From NCBI RefSeq assembly GCF_932526225.1, contig NC_064041.1:16987888-17051887 (forward strand): a stretch of 64,000 nt of DNA. The letters are read 5' to 3'. The stretch's first letter is position 1; each line of letters begins with the position of its first letter. The translations under genes and the position numbers were made by a program. The notes beneath the pieces are model-generated. The model made no database searches and was not told where the DNA came from. It saw nothing but the letters and a program-made list of their open reading frames with translations. This DNA comes from Nematostella vectensis. Lineage: Eukaryota > Cnidaria > Anthozoa > Actiniaria > Edwardsiidae. Of this stretch, positions 28,800 through 36,942 are shown piece after piece.

Positions 28800-28812
28800 C
28801 GCTGATAGCCTA

Positions 28813-28820
28813 TTTTTTTT
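28813..28820 (+). terminator. T run after tRNA-like segment (possible Pol III terminator)
   Basis: Eight T follow TGATAGCCTA directly. The tract, with its interrupting C or A and a second T run, is the most length-variable part of the monomer; in the copy at 25532-25559 it is an unbroken run of 28 T. Position and composition fit a Pol III stop signal, but replication slippage alone also explains the length differences. Confidence 0.4.
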
Positions 28821-28868
28821 CTTTATTTTTTTTTTTGATATCGATACTTAATTATACTGTTGTTGGTG

Positions 28869-28878
28869 TGTCATGACA
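28869..28878. repeat. Perfect palindrome TGTCATGACA
   Basis: A 10-bp perfect palindrome present in almost every monomer, about 58 bp after the tRNA-like segment. Exceptions are rare, for example TGCCATGACA near 8638 and 11920 and TATCATGACA near 15203. Confidence 0.7.
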
Positions 28879-28942
28879 TAAAAAGAAGGTATAGGGACAT
28901 TTTTATGTACTCTCAGCATCTTTGATGTGCTCATGCTTTGTT

Positions 28943-28952
28943 CAGGATCCTG
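28943..28952. repeat. Perfect palindrome CAGGATCCTG with BamHI site
   Basis: A 10-bp palindrome near the monomer end gives one BamHI site per repeat, so digestion should yield a ladder of about 547 bp. Monomers with a broken site include those near 7069 (GGGTCC), 26215 (GGATTT), 30040 (GAATCC) and 51627 (GTATCC). Confidence 0.75.
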
Positions 28953-31900
28953 TACATATTTTATGCACACAAGAACTAACTAGATTCCTTGGATAACTTG
29001 ATTAAGTAGATTCTAACATAGAGCATAGCGCTCGTTAGATTGATATACCTTTTTTTCCGAGTATACTGTTTTATTTTTCCTAATGTTACTTTTTGGAATT
29101 TACATTCGGAAAAAAAATTATCGATTGTAACCTTTTGGAGGTTACACTCGTAAAACAAATTCCCGAATGTAACCCTGAAGCTTTACCCGAATGTAACCTC
29201 CAGTCCGATGGTGACTTTGCTTGGGATAGTTTACGATACCAATAGTATTACAAGTAATTTTCATTACAATTCCCTTCAGCAATGCCACGTTAGTCTTTCG
29301 TTGCGGGCACTTGACTACTAACGCAGCGACCCGGGTTCGATTCCCGCTGATAGCCTATGTTTTTTCTTTACTTTTTTTTTTTTAAATATCGATACTTAAT
29401 TATACTGTTCTTGGTGTGTCATTACATAAAAAGAAGGTATAGGGACATTTTTATGTACTCTCAGCATCTTTGATGTGCTCATGCTTTGTTCAGGATCCTG
29501 TACATATTTTATGCACACAAGAACTAACTAGATTCCTTGGATAACTTGATTAAGTAGATTCTAACATAGAGCATAGCGCTCGATAGATTGATATACCTTT
29601 TTTTCAGAGTATACTGTTTTATTTTTCCTAATGTTACTTTTTGGAATTTACATTCGGAAAAAAAATTATCGATTGTAACCTTTTGGAGGTTACACTAATA
29701 AAACAAATTCCCGAATGTAACCCTGAAGCTTTTCCCGAATGTAACCTCCAGTCCGATGGTGACTTTGCATGGGATAGTTTACGATACCAATAGTATTAAA
29801 AGTAATTTTCATTACAATTCCCTTCAGCAATGCCACGTTAGTCTTTCGTTGCGGGCACTTGTCTACTAACGCAGCGAACCGGGTTCGATTCCCGCTGATA
29901 GCCTATTTTTTTTTTCTTTATTTTTTTTTTTAAATATCGATACTTAATTATACTGTTCTTGGTGTGTCATGACATAAAAAGAAGGTATAGGGACATTTTT
30001 ATGTACTCTCAGCATCTTTGATGTGCTCATGCTTTGTTCAGAATCCTGTACATATTTTATGCACACAAGAACTAACTAGATTCCTTGGATAACTTGATTA
30101 AGTAGATTCTAACATAGAGCATAGCGCTCGATAGATTGATATACCTTTTTTTCCGAGTATACTGTTTTATTTTTCCTAATGTTACTTTTTGGAATTTACA
30201 TTCGGACAAAAAAATTATCGATTGTAACCTTTTGGAGGTTACACTCGTAAAACGATTTCCCGAATGTAACCCTGAAGCTTTTCCCGAATGTAACCTCCAG
30301 TCCGATGGTGACTTTGCTTGGGATAGTTTACGATACCAATAGTATTAAAAGTAATTTTCATTACAATTCCCTTCAGCAATGCCACGTTAGTCTTTCGTTG
30401 CTGGCACTTGACTACTAACGCAGCAACCCGGGTTCGATTCCCGCTGATAGCCTATTTTTTTTTTCTTTATTTTTTTTATTAAATATCGATACTTAATTAT
30501 ACTGTTCTTGGTGTGTCATGACATAAAAAGAAGATATAGGAACACTTTTATGTACTCTCAGCATCTTTGATGTGCTTATGCTTTGTTCAGGATCCTGTAC
30601 ATATTTTATGCACACAAGAACTAACTAGATTCCTTGGATAACTTGATTAAGTAGATTCTAACATAGAGCATAGCGCTCGATAGATTGATATACCTTTTTT
30701 TCCGAGTATACTGTTTTATTTTTCCTAATGTTACTTTTTGGAATTTACATTCGGAAAAAAAATTATCGATTGTAACATTTTGGAGGTTACACTCGTAAAA
30801 CAAATTCCCTAATGTAACCCTGAAGCTTTTCCCGAATGTAACCTCCAGTCCGATTGTGACTTTGCATGGGATAGTTTACGATACCAATAGTATTAAAAGT
30901 AATTTTCATTACAATTCCCTTCAGCAATGCCACGTTAGTCTTTCGTTGCGGGCACTTGTCTACTAACGCAGCGAACCGGGTTCGATTCCCGCTGATAGCC
31001 TATTTTTTTTTTCTTTATTTTTTTTTTAAATATCGATACTTAATTATACTGTTCTTGGTGTGTCATGACATAAAAAGAAGGTATAGGGACATTTTTATGT
31101 ACTCTCAGCATCTTTGATGTGCTCATGCTTTGTTCAGGATCCTGTACATATTTTATGCACACAAGAACTAACTAGATTCCTTGGATAACTTGATTAAGTA
31201 GATTCTAACATAGAGCATAGCGCTCGATAGATTGATATACCTTTTTTTCCGAGTATACTGTTTTATTTTTCCTAATGTTACTTTTTGGAATTTACATTCG
31301 GACAAAAAAATTATCGATTGTAACCTTTTGGAGGTTACACTCGTAAAACGATTTCCCGAATGTAACCCTGAAGCTTTTCCCGAATGTAACCTCCAGTCCG
31401 ATGGTGACTTTGCTTGGGATAGTTTACGATACCAATAGTATTAAAAGTAATTTTCATTACAATTCCCTTCAGCAATGCCACGTTAGTCTTTCGTTGCTGG
31501 CACTTGACTACTAACGCAGCAACCCGGGTTCGATTCCCGCTGATAGCCTATTTTTTTTTTTCTTTATTTTTTTTTATTAAATATCGATACTTAATTATAC
31601 TGTTCTTGGTGTGTCATGACATAAAAAGAAGATATAGGAACACTTTTATGTACTCTCAGCATCTTTGATGTGCTCATGCTTTGTTCAGGATCCTGTACAT
31701 ATTTTATGCACACAAGAACTAACTAGATTCCTTGGATAACTTGATTAAGTAGATTCTAACATAGAGCATAGCGCTCGATAGATTGATATACCTTTTTTTC
31801 CGAGTATACTGTTTTATTATTCCTAATGTTACTTTTTGGAATTTACATTCGGAAAAAAAATAACCTTTTGGAGGTTACACTCGTAAAAGAAATTCCCGAA

Positions 31901-32801
31901 TGTAACCCTGAAGCTTTTCCCGAATGTAACCTCCAGTCCGATGGTGACTTTGCTTGGGATAGTTTACGATACCAATAGTATTAAAAGTAATTTTCATTAC
32001 AATTCCCTTCATCAATACCACGTTAGTCTTTCGTTGAGGGCACTTGACTACTAACGCAGCGACCCGGGTTCGATTCCCGCTGATAGCCTATTTTTTTACT
32101 TTATTTTATTTTTTTTTTAAATATCGATACTTAATTATACTGTTCTTGGTGTGTCATGACATAAAAAGAAGGTATAGGGACATTTTTATGTACTCTCAGC
32201 ATCTTTGATGTGCTCATGCTTTGTTCAGGATCCTGTACATATTTTATGCACACAAGAACTAACTAGATTCCTTGGATAACTTGATTAAGTAGATTCTAAC
32301 ATAGAGCATAGCGCTCGATAGATTGATATACCTTTTTTTCCGAGTATACTGTTTTATTTTTCCTAATGTTACTTTTTGGAATTTACATTCGGAAAAAAAA
32401 TTATCGATTGTAACCTTTTGGAGGTTACACTCGTAAAACAAATTCCCGAATGTAACCCTGAAGCTTTTCCCGAATGTAACCTCCAGTCCGATGGTGACTT
32501 TGCATGGGATAGTTTACGATACCAATAGTATTAAAAGTAATTTTCATCACAATTCCCTTCAGCAATGCCACGTTAGTCTTTCGTTGCGGGCACTTGTCTA
32601 CTAACGCAGCGAACCGGGTTCGATTCCCGCTGATAGCCTATTTTTTTTTTCTTAATTTTTTTTTTAAATATCGATACTTAATTATACTGTTCTTGGTGTG
32701 TCATGACATAAAAAGAAGGTATAGGGACATTTTTATGTACTCTCAGCATCTTTGATGTGCTCATGCTTTGTTCAGGATCCTGTACATATTTTATGCACAC
32801 A

Positions 32802-32837
32802 AGAACTAACTAGATTCCTTGGAATCTAGTTAGTTCT
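32802..32837. repeat. Fold-back inverted repeat at LINE 5' junction
   Basis: AGAACTAACTAGATTCC (32802-32818) is followed after TT by its exact reverse complement GGAATCTAGTTAGTTCT (32821-32837). The left arm is ordinary satellite. The right arm does not belong to any monomer in this orientation. It is best explained as a copy of the target made during completion of the LINE 5' end, for example by snap-back synthesis or template switching. Confidence 0.85.
32812..32822 (+). repeat. LINE target-site duplication, 5' copy
   Basis: AGATTCCTTGG is the last stretch of satellite before the foreign sequence. It is repeated at 36932-36942. A further matching A (32823 and 36943) could make it 12 bp. 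Short duplications of this kind are the normal result of target-primed reverse transcription. Confidence 0.8.
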
Positions 32838-32922
32838 AGTTAGTTCTAGTTAGTTCTAGTTAGTTCTAGTTAGTTAGTTCTAGTTAGTTCTAGTTAGTTC
32901 TAGTTAGTTAGTTAGTTAGTTA
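32826..32922 (+). repeat. Microsatellite (ctagttagtt)n at LINE 5' end
   Basis: The decamer CTAGTTAGTT is repeated about eight times with some units lengthened by extra TAGT, ending in a pure TAGT run. The unit is the reverse complement of AACTAACTAG, bases 32805-32814 of the interrupted monomer. The tract therefore seems to have grown from the inverted target copy at the junction. Confidence 0.85.
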
Positions 32923-33573
32923 TGGGCAGTGGCTAGGCCTAGCTTGGAGCAGGTCTAGAATGGAGAAGTAGGACGCCTCCTTCCCTCCACTAGTCTGTGG
33001 GAGATCCTTGGGCAAGATCGAGTACCCACTTAGCCCCCCGTGCCAGGGTTTCGGTGAAGTCATGGAGACTGCATGGCATAAGCTCCCTGTTGCCTTGCAG
33101 GTAGGTCTTGGTTGGCCAAAGGCTAAGGGAGTAAACCCCGACAGAAAATCTGGAGTGGAGCCCCACTGTCGGTTTGAAGGCGTACTTCGTCCCTCTCCGG
33201 CAGCTCCTGCACCCTCGGTGAGTCTCCAACCGTCTTGACCTTGTCTTGCCGTTGGGTCAGGCTCATCAGGGCGAGAGAGTGAGGCTGGTGCTGCGCAAGC
33301 CTCCTTCACTTTAATCCAAATTCAGCGCATGTCATAGCTTTACCACCATCGACAACCCTCAACCTTCAAAGCCCTGTGGCGATGGGGGAGCGGCGAAGCA
33401 GCAGGTGCGGAAACACTGGAAGCTGTAGCTGCAATCTTGCACACAGGCGGCTTAGGCTATAGGGTCGTTCTTCTCTGATTGGGACAGCAGAGAAGTCCGG
33501 CAGCCCCCTAAGCGACCAGGCAGCCCTATTCAGGATAGCTCTGCCTGCCTCCATAGCCTGAGGACGGAGCTAG
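32923..33573 (+). other. LINE 5' leader, apparently noncoding
   Basis: GC-rich region between the junction microsatellite and the long open frame. It begins GGGCAGTGGC just before a 12-bp palindrome GCTAGGCCTAGC (32932-32943). An ATG at 33382 is in frame with the downstream polyprotein but is separated from it by stops (TAG, TGA and a final TAG at 33571-33573). It probably holds the internal promoter usual for such elements, though I see no recognisable box. Confidence 0.6.
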
Positions 33574-36500
33574 AAAAGATGCTCTAAACATAGCCTGTTC
33601 CACAACACACCTGGCCAGCATACCGCAGTTGGCGGGTTCCCATTTTGCGGTCGAAATAACAAGAAAATACTCAAGAAAACTCTCAAACTCACCCTTGCGT
33701 CATGGAACGTTAGATCTCTTCTCGACTCGTCCACCTCTAAGTCAAGGAGACCAGAAAGACGAACGGCCCTCGTAGCGAGAGAACTTGCCCGCTATAACGT
33801 CGATATTGCAGCCCTCAGCGAAACACGCTTCCCAGACAAAGGCCAGCTCAGTGAGATCGGAGGCGGCTACACTTTCTTCTGGAGTGGCCGCAGCAGTGAA
33901 GAGCGACGTGAGTCTGGTGTCGGCTTTGCAATCAAAGACCATCTCATACGGAAACTTGACAGTATACCAGAAGGCATAAATGATCGTCTCATGAAATTCA
34001 AGCTCCCCCTTGGCAGAGGGAGATCCGCTACCCTTATTAGCGCCTACGCACCCACCATGACAAACCCGGAAGATGCTAAGGAGAAGTTCTATGAAGAACT
34101 GGATGCGCTTATTTCCACTATTCCACAGTCAGAAAAGCTCCTACTTCTTGGCGACTTTAATGCTCGTGTAGGTCAAGACCACCAGGCTTGGGAAGGTGTC
34201 ATCGGACACCATGGAGTAGGAAAATGCAACAGTAACGGTCTCCTCCTGCTTAGAATGTGCGCCACTCACGGCTTAGCTATCACTAACACCATGTTCCGCC
34301 TTCCAACTCGAAAGAAAACATCTTGGATGCACCCTCGATCTAAGCATTGGCATCTCATTGACTACGTCATTGTCAGAGCAAAGGATATACGGGATGTTTG
34401 TGTGACTAAGGCAATGTGTGGTGCTGACTGTTGGACGGACCATCGCCTCATCATTTCTAAGACCAATTTGCATATTCAGCCCAAAAGAAGACCACAGGGC
34501 CAGACAGTTGTGAAAAAGCTCAATGTCAACAAGCTTAAGCTCCCTTCCATTCAAGAGAAACTAGTAGAAAGCTTAGAAAATCAACTGACTGAGGATATTG
34601 GAAACGACTGGAACTCCTTAAAGACAACAATTCATTCTGCTGCCCTTGAGGTGCTTGGATCAGTTACCAGGAACCATCAGGACTGGTTTGATGAAAATGA
34701 TGCCAAAATCACAGCTCTTTTGGAAGAAAAACGGCAACTCTTCAGAGCTCATCAAAATGATCCCAACTCAGTCTCGAAGAAAGACGCCTACGTCAGCAAA
34801 CGCAGACAGGTCCAATTAAAACTCCGTGACATTCAAGACACATGGCTGAGTGACAAAGCTGATGAAATTCAAGGCTTTGCAGACAGACACGACACGAAAC
34901 GATTCTACGATTCGCTCAGATGTATATTTGGACCACCAACACCGGGCAGTTTCCCACTACTGAGCGCTGACGGAGCAACACTCATCACTGACAAAAACAT
35001 GATAGTAGAGAGATGGGCAGAACACTTCAATGGCGTTCTAAATCGTCCATCATCCATCAATGACGAAGCAATACAACGCCTTCCACAGGTGGACATAAAC
35101 CCAGACCTGGACATAACACCATCAGAGGATGAGGTTGTCAAGGCAATCAAGCAGATGTCGACTGGAAAAGCCCCCGGCTCTGATGCCATCCCTGCCGAAG
35201 TGTTCAAGTCAGGCGGTCCTTCTCTCCTACACAAATTAACAGTGCTATTCCAATCGCTCTGGGAAAGTGAGACCCTCCCGCAAGATTTTAAAGATGCCAC
35301 AATCGTCCACATCTACAAGAGAAAGGGCAACAAGCGATCTTGTGACAACCATAGAGGGATTTCACTTCTCTCCATCGCTGCAAAGATCTTTGCCCGACTG
35401 CTTCTCAATCGTCTCCTCAAACACCTTGAGCAAGGCCATCTCCCTGAGAGCCAATGCGGTTTCCGTGCAGGTCGAGGAACTGTTGATATGATCTTTGCTG
35501 CACGTCAGATTCAGGAGAAAAGTGTGGAACAAAATCAAGATCTCTATACCACTTTTGTAGATTTAACAAAAGCGTTCGACACTGTGAGCAGAGAGGGACT
35601 GTGGAAAATCATGGCGAAGTTCGGCTGCCCCGAGAGGTTCATAAAGATTGTTAGACAATTTCACGATGGGATGATGGCCCGTGTTCTTGATGATGGAAAT
35701 ACCTCTGCCCCTTTTCAAGTGTCAAATGGAGTCAAGCAAGGTTGTGTCCTTGCCCCTACACTGTTTAGTTTGATGTTCTCTGCAATGCTGACCGATGCCT
35801 TCAGGGAGACACCCCTAGGCATCCCCATCAGGTATAGGTGTGATGGAAAGCTGTTCAACCTACGACGTCTGAAGGCCGTCACTAGAGTCAAAGAGACTGT
35901 GATTCGTGACCTGCTTTTTGCTGATGACTGTGCCCTCAACGCCGTCAATGAGCATGACATGCAACAGGAAATGGACGCTTTCTCATCCGCCTGTGACAAC
36001 TTTGGCCTCACCATCAGTATCAAGAAGACTGAAGTGATGTATCAGCCCGCCCCAGGAAAACCATATCAGGAACCAAACATCACAGTTAAGGGGCAGCGAC
36101 TTCAAGATGTAGAAAACTTCACCTACCTCGGCAGCACTCTCTCCCGCAACGCCAACATCGATGCAGAAATCAACAACCGCATCGCGAAGGCAAGCAGTGC
36201 CTTTGGGAGATTGAGGAAGTCAGTCTGGGAACGCAGAGGCATCTCACAATGCACCAAGATCAAAGTGTACAGAGCAGTCGTCTTAACAACACTTCTCTAT
36301 GGCTGCGAAACTTGGACCATCTACAGAAGACATGAGAAACTTCTCCAGCAGTTCCATCTCCGCTGTCTCAGAAACATCCTAAATATCCGCTGGCAGGATA
36401 GAATCACAAACACTGAGGTTCTGGAGAGAGCAAACCTCCCCAGCGTCATTACCACCATGCGCAAAGCTCAGACACGATGGGCAGGACACGTCTGCCGTAT

Positions 36501-36870
36501 GTCAGACTCCAGAATACCCAAACAGCTGTTGTACGGTGAACTAAGCCGTGGAAGCAGGAAAGTTGGAGGCCAGCGCAAACGCTATAAAGACTGCATCAAA
36601 TCACATCTGAAAGACTTCAATATCGACGTTTCAACGTGGGAAACTGCAGCATCTGACAGACCGATTTGGCGTAATCTGATTCACAAAGGTGCCATCCACT
36701 CAGAAAATAAACGCTCCAACGCAGCCAAAAACAAACGCCAAAAACGCAAGGCTAGAGCTGACCAACCTACCAATATGACCCCCTCTTACTGGTGTCCGAC
36801 TTGTGGAAGGGGTTTTCTTGCACGAATTGGCCTTATAAGCCACCTGCGGATTCATCCCTCCGCCCCTTAG
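33574..36870 (+). CDS. LINE endonuclease / reverse transcriptase polyprotein with C2H2 finger
   Basis: The protein nicks target DNA and copies the element RNA onto it. The frame is open from 33574; the first ATG is at 33991 (959 residues from there). Starting there would remove the endonuclease N-terminus, where WNVRSL (Asn at 33706) and LSETR (Glu at 33820) supply two catalytic residues. The true start is thus upstream and non-AUG, or an AUG was lost. Numbered from the ATG: endonuclease motifs YAP (19-21), GDFN (54-57), IDYV (123-126) and TDH (149-151); reverse transcriptase motif A FVDLTKAFD (about 522-530), motif B NGVKQGCVLAP, and catalytic FADD (643-646, nt 35917-35928); a basic segment near 900-922; and a C2H2 finger C935-X2-C938-X12-H951-X3-H955. 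All key residues are present. Confidence 0.93.
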   Translation, partial: KRCSKHSLFHNTPGQHTAVGGFPFCGRNNKKILKKTLKLTLASWNVRSLLDSSTSKSRRPERRTALVARELARYNVDIAALSETRFPDKGQLSEIGGGYTFFWSGRSSEERRESGVGFAIKDHLIRKLDSIPEGINDRLMKFKLPLGRGRSATLISAYAPTMTNPEDAKEKFYEELDALISTIPQSEKLLLLGDFNARVGQDHQAWEGVIGHHGVGKCNSNGLLLLRMCATHGLAITNTMFRLPTRKKTSWMHPRSKHWHLIDYVIVRAKDIRDVCVTKAMCGADCWTDHRLIISKTNLHIQPKRRPQGQTVVKKLNVNKLKLPSIQEKLVESLENQLTEDIGNDWNSLKTTIHSAALEVLGSVTRNHQDWFDENDAKITALLEEKRQLFRAHQNDPNSVSKKDAYVSKRRQVQLKLRDIQDTWLSDKADEIQGFADRHDTKRFYDSLRCIFGPPTPGSFPLLSADGATLITDKNMIVERWAEHFNGVLNRPSSINDEAIQRLPQVDINPDLDITPSEDEVVKAIKQMSTGKAPGSDAIPAEVFKSGGPSLLHKLTVLFQSLWESETLPQDFKDATIVHIYKRKGNKRSCDNHRGISLLSIAAKIFARLLLNRLLKHLEQGHLPESQCGFRAGRGTVDMIFAARQIQEKSVEQNQDLYTTFVDLTKAFDTVSREGLWKIMAKFGCPERFIKIVRQFHDGMMARVLDDGNTSAPFQVSNGVKQGCVLAPTLFSLMFSAMLTDAFRETPLGIPIRYRCDGKLFNLRRLKAVTRVKETVIRDLLFADDCALNAVNEHDMQQEMDAFSSACDNFGLTISIKKTEVMYQPAPGKPYQEPNITVKGQRLQDVENFTYLGSTLSRNANIDAEINNRIAKASSAFGRLRKSVWERRGISQCTKIKVYRAVVLTTLLYGCETWTIYRRHEKLLQQFHLRCLRNILNIRWQDRITNTEVLERANLPSVITTMRKAQTRWAGHVCRMSDSRIPKQLLYGELSRGSRKVGGQRKRYKDCIKSHLKDFNIDVSTWETAASDRPIWRNLIHKGAIHSENKRSNAAKNKRQKRKARADQPTNMTPSYWCPTCGRGFLARIGLISHLRIHPSAP
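36793..36861 (+). other. C-terminal C2H2 zinc finger of LINE protein
   Basis: Residues 935-955 form CPTCGRGF...H...H with C-X2-C and H-X3-H spacing. It follows a lysine- and arginine-rich stretch. In related elements such fingers are thought to bind the element RNA or the target; that role is inferred here. Confidence 0.8.
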
Positions 36871-36931
36871 ACATTGTTATACTGTCAGTATTGCTATGGT
36901 CATACTCGACTACGAGTTGACGAACAACAAC
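36871..36931 (+). other. LINE 3' untranslated segment and AAC tail
   Basis: Only 61 bp separate the stop codon from the satellite. The segment can form a short hairpin around CTCGACTACGAG (near 36904-36915) and ends GACGAACAACAAC. A short simple-repeat tail in place of poly(A) is typical of several LINE groups and is where reverse transcription starts. Confidence 0.75.
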
Positions 36932-36942
36932 AGATTCCTTGG
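36932..36942 (+). repeat. LINE target-site duplication, 3' copy
   Basis: AGATTCCTTGG follows directly on the AACAACAAC tail and then runs on as normal satellite (ATAACTTGATTAAG). Together with the 5' copy it places the insertion inside the first 25 bases of a monomer. Confidence 0.8.

Larger units (their letters stand above)
28738..28810 (+). other. tRNA-like segment with exact Pol III B box
   Basis: Bases 28789-28799 read GGTTCGATTCC, which fits the eukaryotic tRNA T-arm/B-box consensus GGTTCGANTCC exactly. The T stem flanking it (CCGGG/CCCGC) keeps four of five pairs. Eight bases later, in the place of the acceptor 3' strand, comes TGATAGCC, then TA and a run of T, as a Pol III terminator would have. 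A weak A-box-like stretch (TAGTCTTTCG) sits about 45 bp upstream. The acceptor 5' strand does not pair and the anticodon arm is not canonical, so this is not a working tRNA gene. It is best read as a tRNA-derived or SINE-derived remnant carried in every monomer. Confidence 0.65.
28424..28968 (+). repeat. Reference satellite monomer (545 bp)
   Basis: A typical full-length copy, chosen as the reference for the sub-features below. It runs from ACAAGAACTAAC to the base before the next ACAAGAACTAAC. In order it holds the start zone, an A tract after CATTCGG (28561 on), the GAATGTAACC motif cluster (28555-28656), a spacer containing GGGATAGTTTACGATACC, the tRNA-like segment (28738-28810), a T-rich tract (28813 to about 28836), the TGTCATGACA palindrome (28869-28878) and the CAGGATCCTG palindrome (28943-28952). 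The phase chosen for the monomer start is arbitrary. Confidence 0.9.
1..32822 (+). repeat. 547-bp satellite array, left arm (60 monomers plus stub)
   Basis: Sixty complete monomers follow one another head to tail. Their starts (ACAAGAACTAAC) recur every 540-551 bp, for example at 541, 1085, 7096, 7643, 28424 and 28969. The sixty-first copy is cut after about 25 bases by the LINE. Every copy is in the same orientation. The sequence is AT-rich with variable A and T tracts, which cause most of the length differences. Copies are very similar to one another and differ by scattered substitutions, many of them shared by groups of monomers. No host gene or functional tRNA is visible. Heterochromatic or centromeric location is a reasonable inference but nothing in the sequence proves it. 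Confidence 0.98.
32923..36931 (+). mobile_element. Non-LTR retrotransposon (LINE) with endonuclease and reverse transcriptase
   Basis: A compact element of about 4.0 kb, richer in G and C than the satellite around it. It has a 5' leader of about 650 bp, one long reading frame for endonuclease plus reverse transcriptase, a 61-bp 3' segment ending in AACAACAAC, no long terminal repeats, and an 11-12 bp target-site duplication. It lies in the same orientation as the satellite monomers. The reading frame has no frameshift or internal stop from 33574 to 36870, so the insertion is probably recent. I recognise the protein type as a widespread animal family often mislabelled as craniofacial development protein 2-like, but I do not assign a clade. 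Confidence 0.93.

Noticed and set aside
28738-28810. Functional tRNA gene in each monomer
   Set aside because: The acceptor strands do not pair, the D arm is weak and no canonical anticodon arm can be drawn. Only the T arm is well preserved.
28424-28968. CENP-B box
   Set aside because: No match to the TTCGnnnnAnnCGGG core was found by eye on either strand; the closest stretches (TTCGTTGCGGGC, TTCGATTCCCGC) lack key bases.
1-32822. CRISPR array or bacterial repeat locus
   Set aside because: The unit is one long homogeneous monomer without short repeats separated by unique spacers, and the inserted element is an animal-type LINE.
32923-33000. HDV-like ribozyme at the LINE 5' end
   Set aside because: Some LINE groups have one and the element starts with GGGC next to a palindrome, but I could not draw the nested double pseudoknot within a plausible length.
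32920-33309. 129-residue minus-strand frame in the LINE leader
   Set aside because: Opposite to the element's sense strand, in GC-rich leader where long chance frames are common, and with no recognisable domain.
34905-35312. 135-residue minus-strand frame inside the polyprotein gene
   Set aside because: A shadow of the reverse transcriptase coding sequence.
32923-36931. Endogenous virus or LTR retrotransposon
   Set aside because: No long terminal repeats, protease, integrase or RNase H-integrase order; the N-terminal endonuclease with target duplication and AAC tail is LINE architecture.
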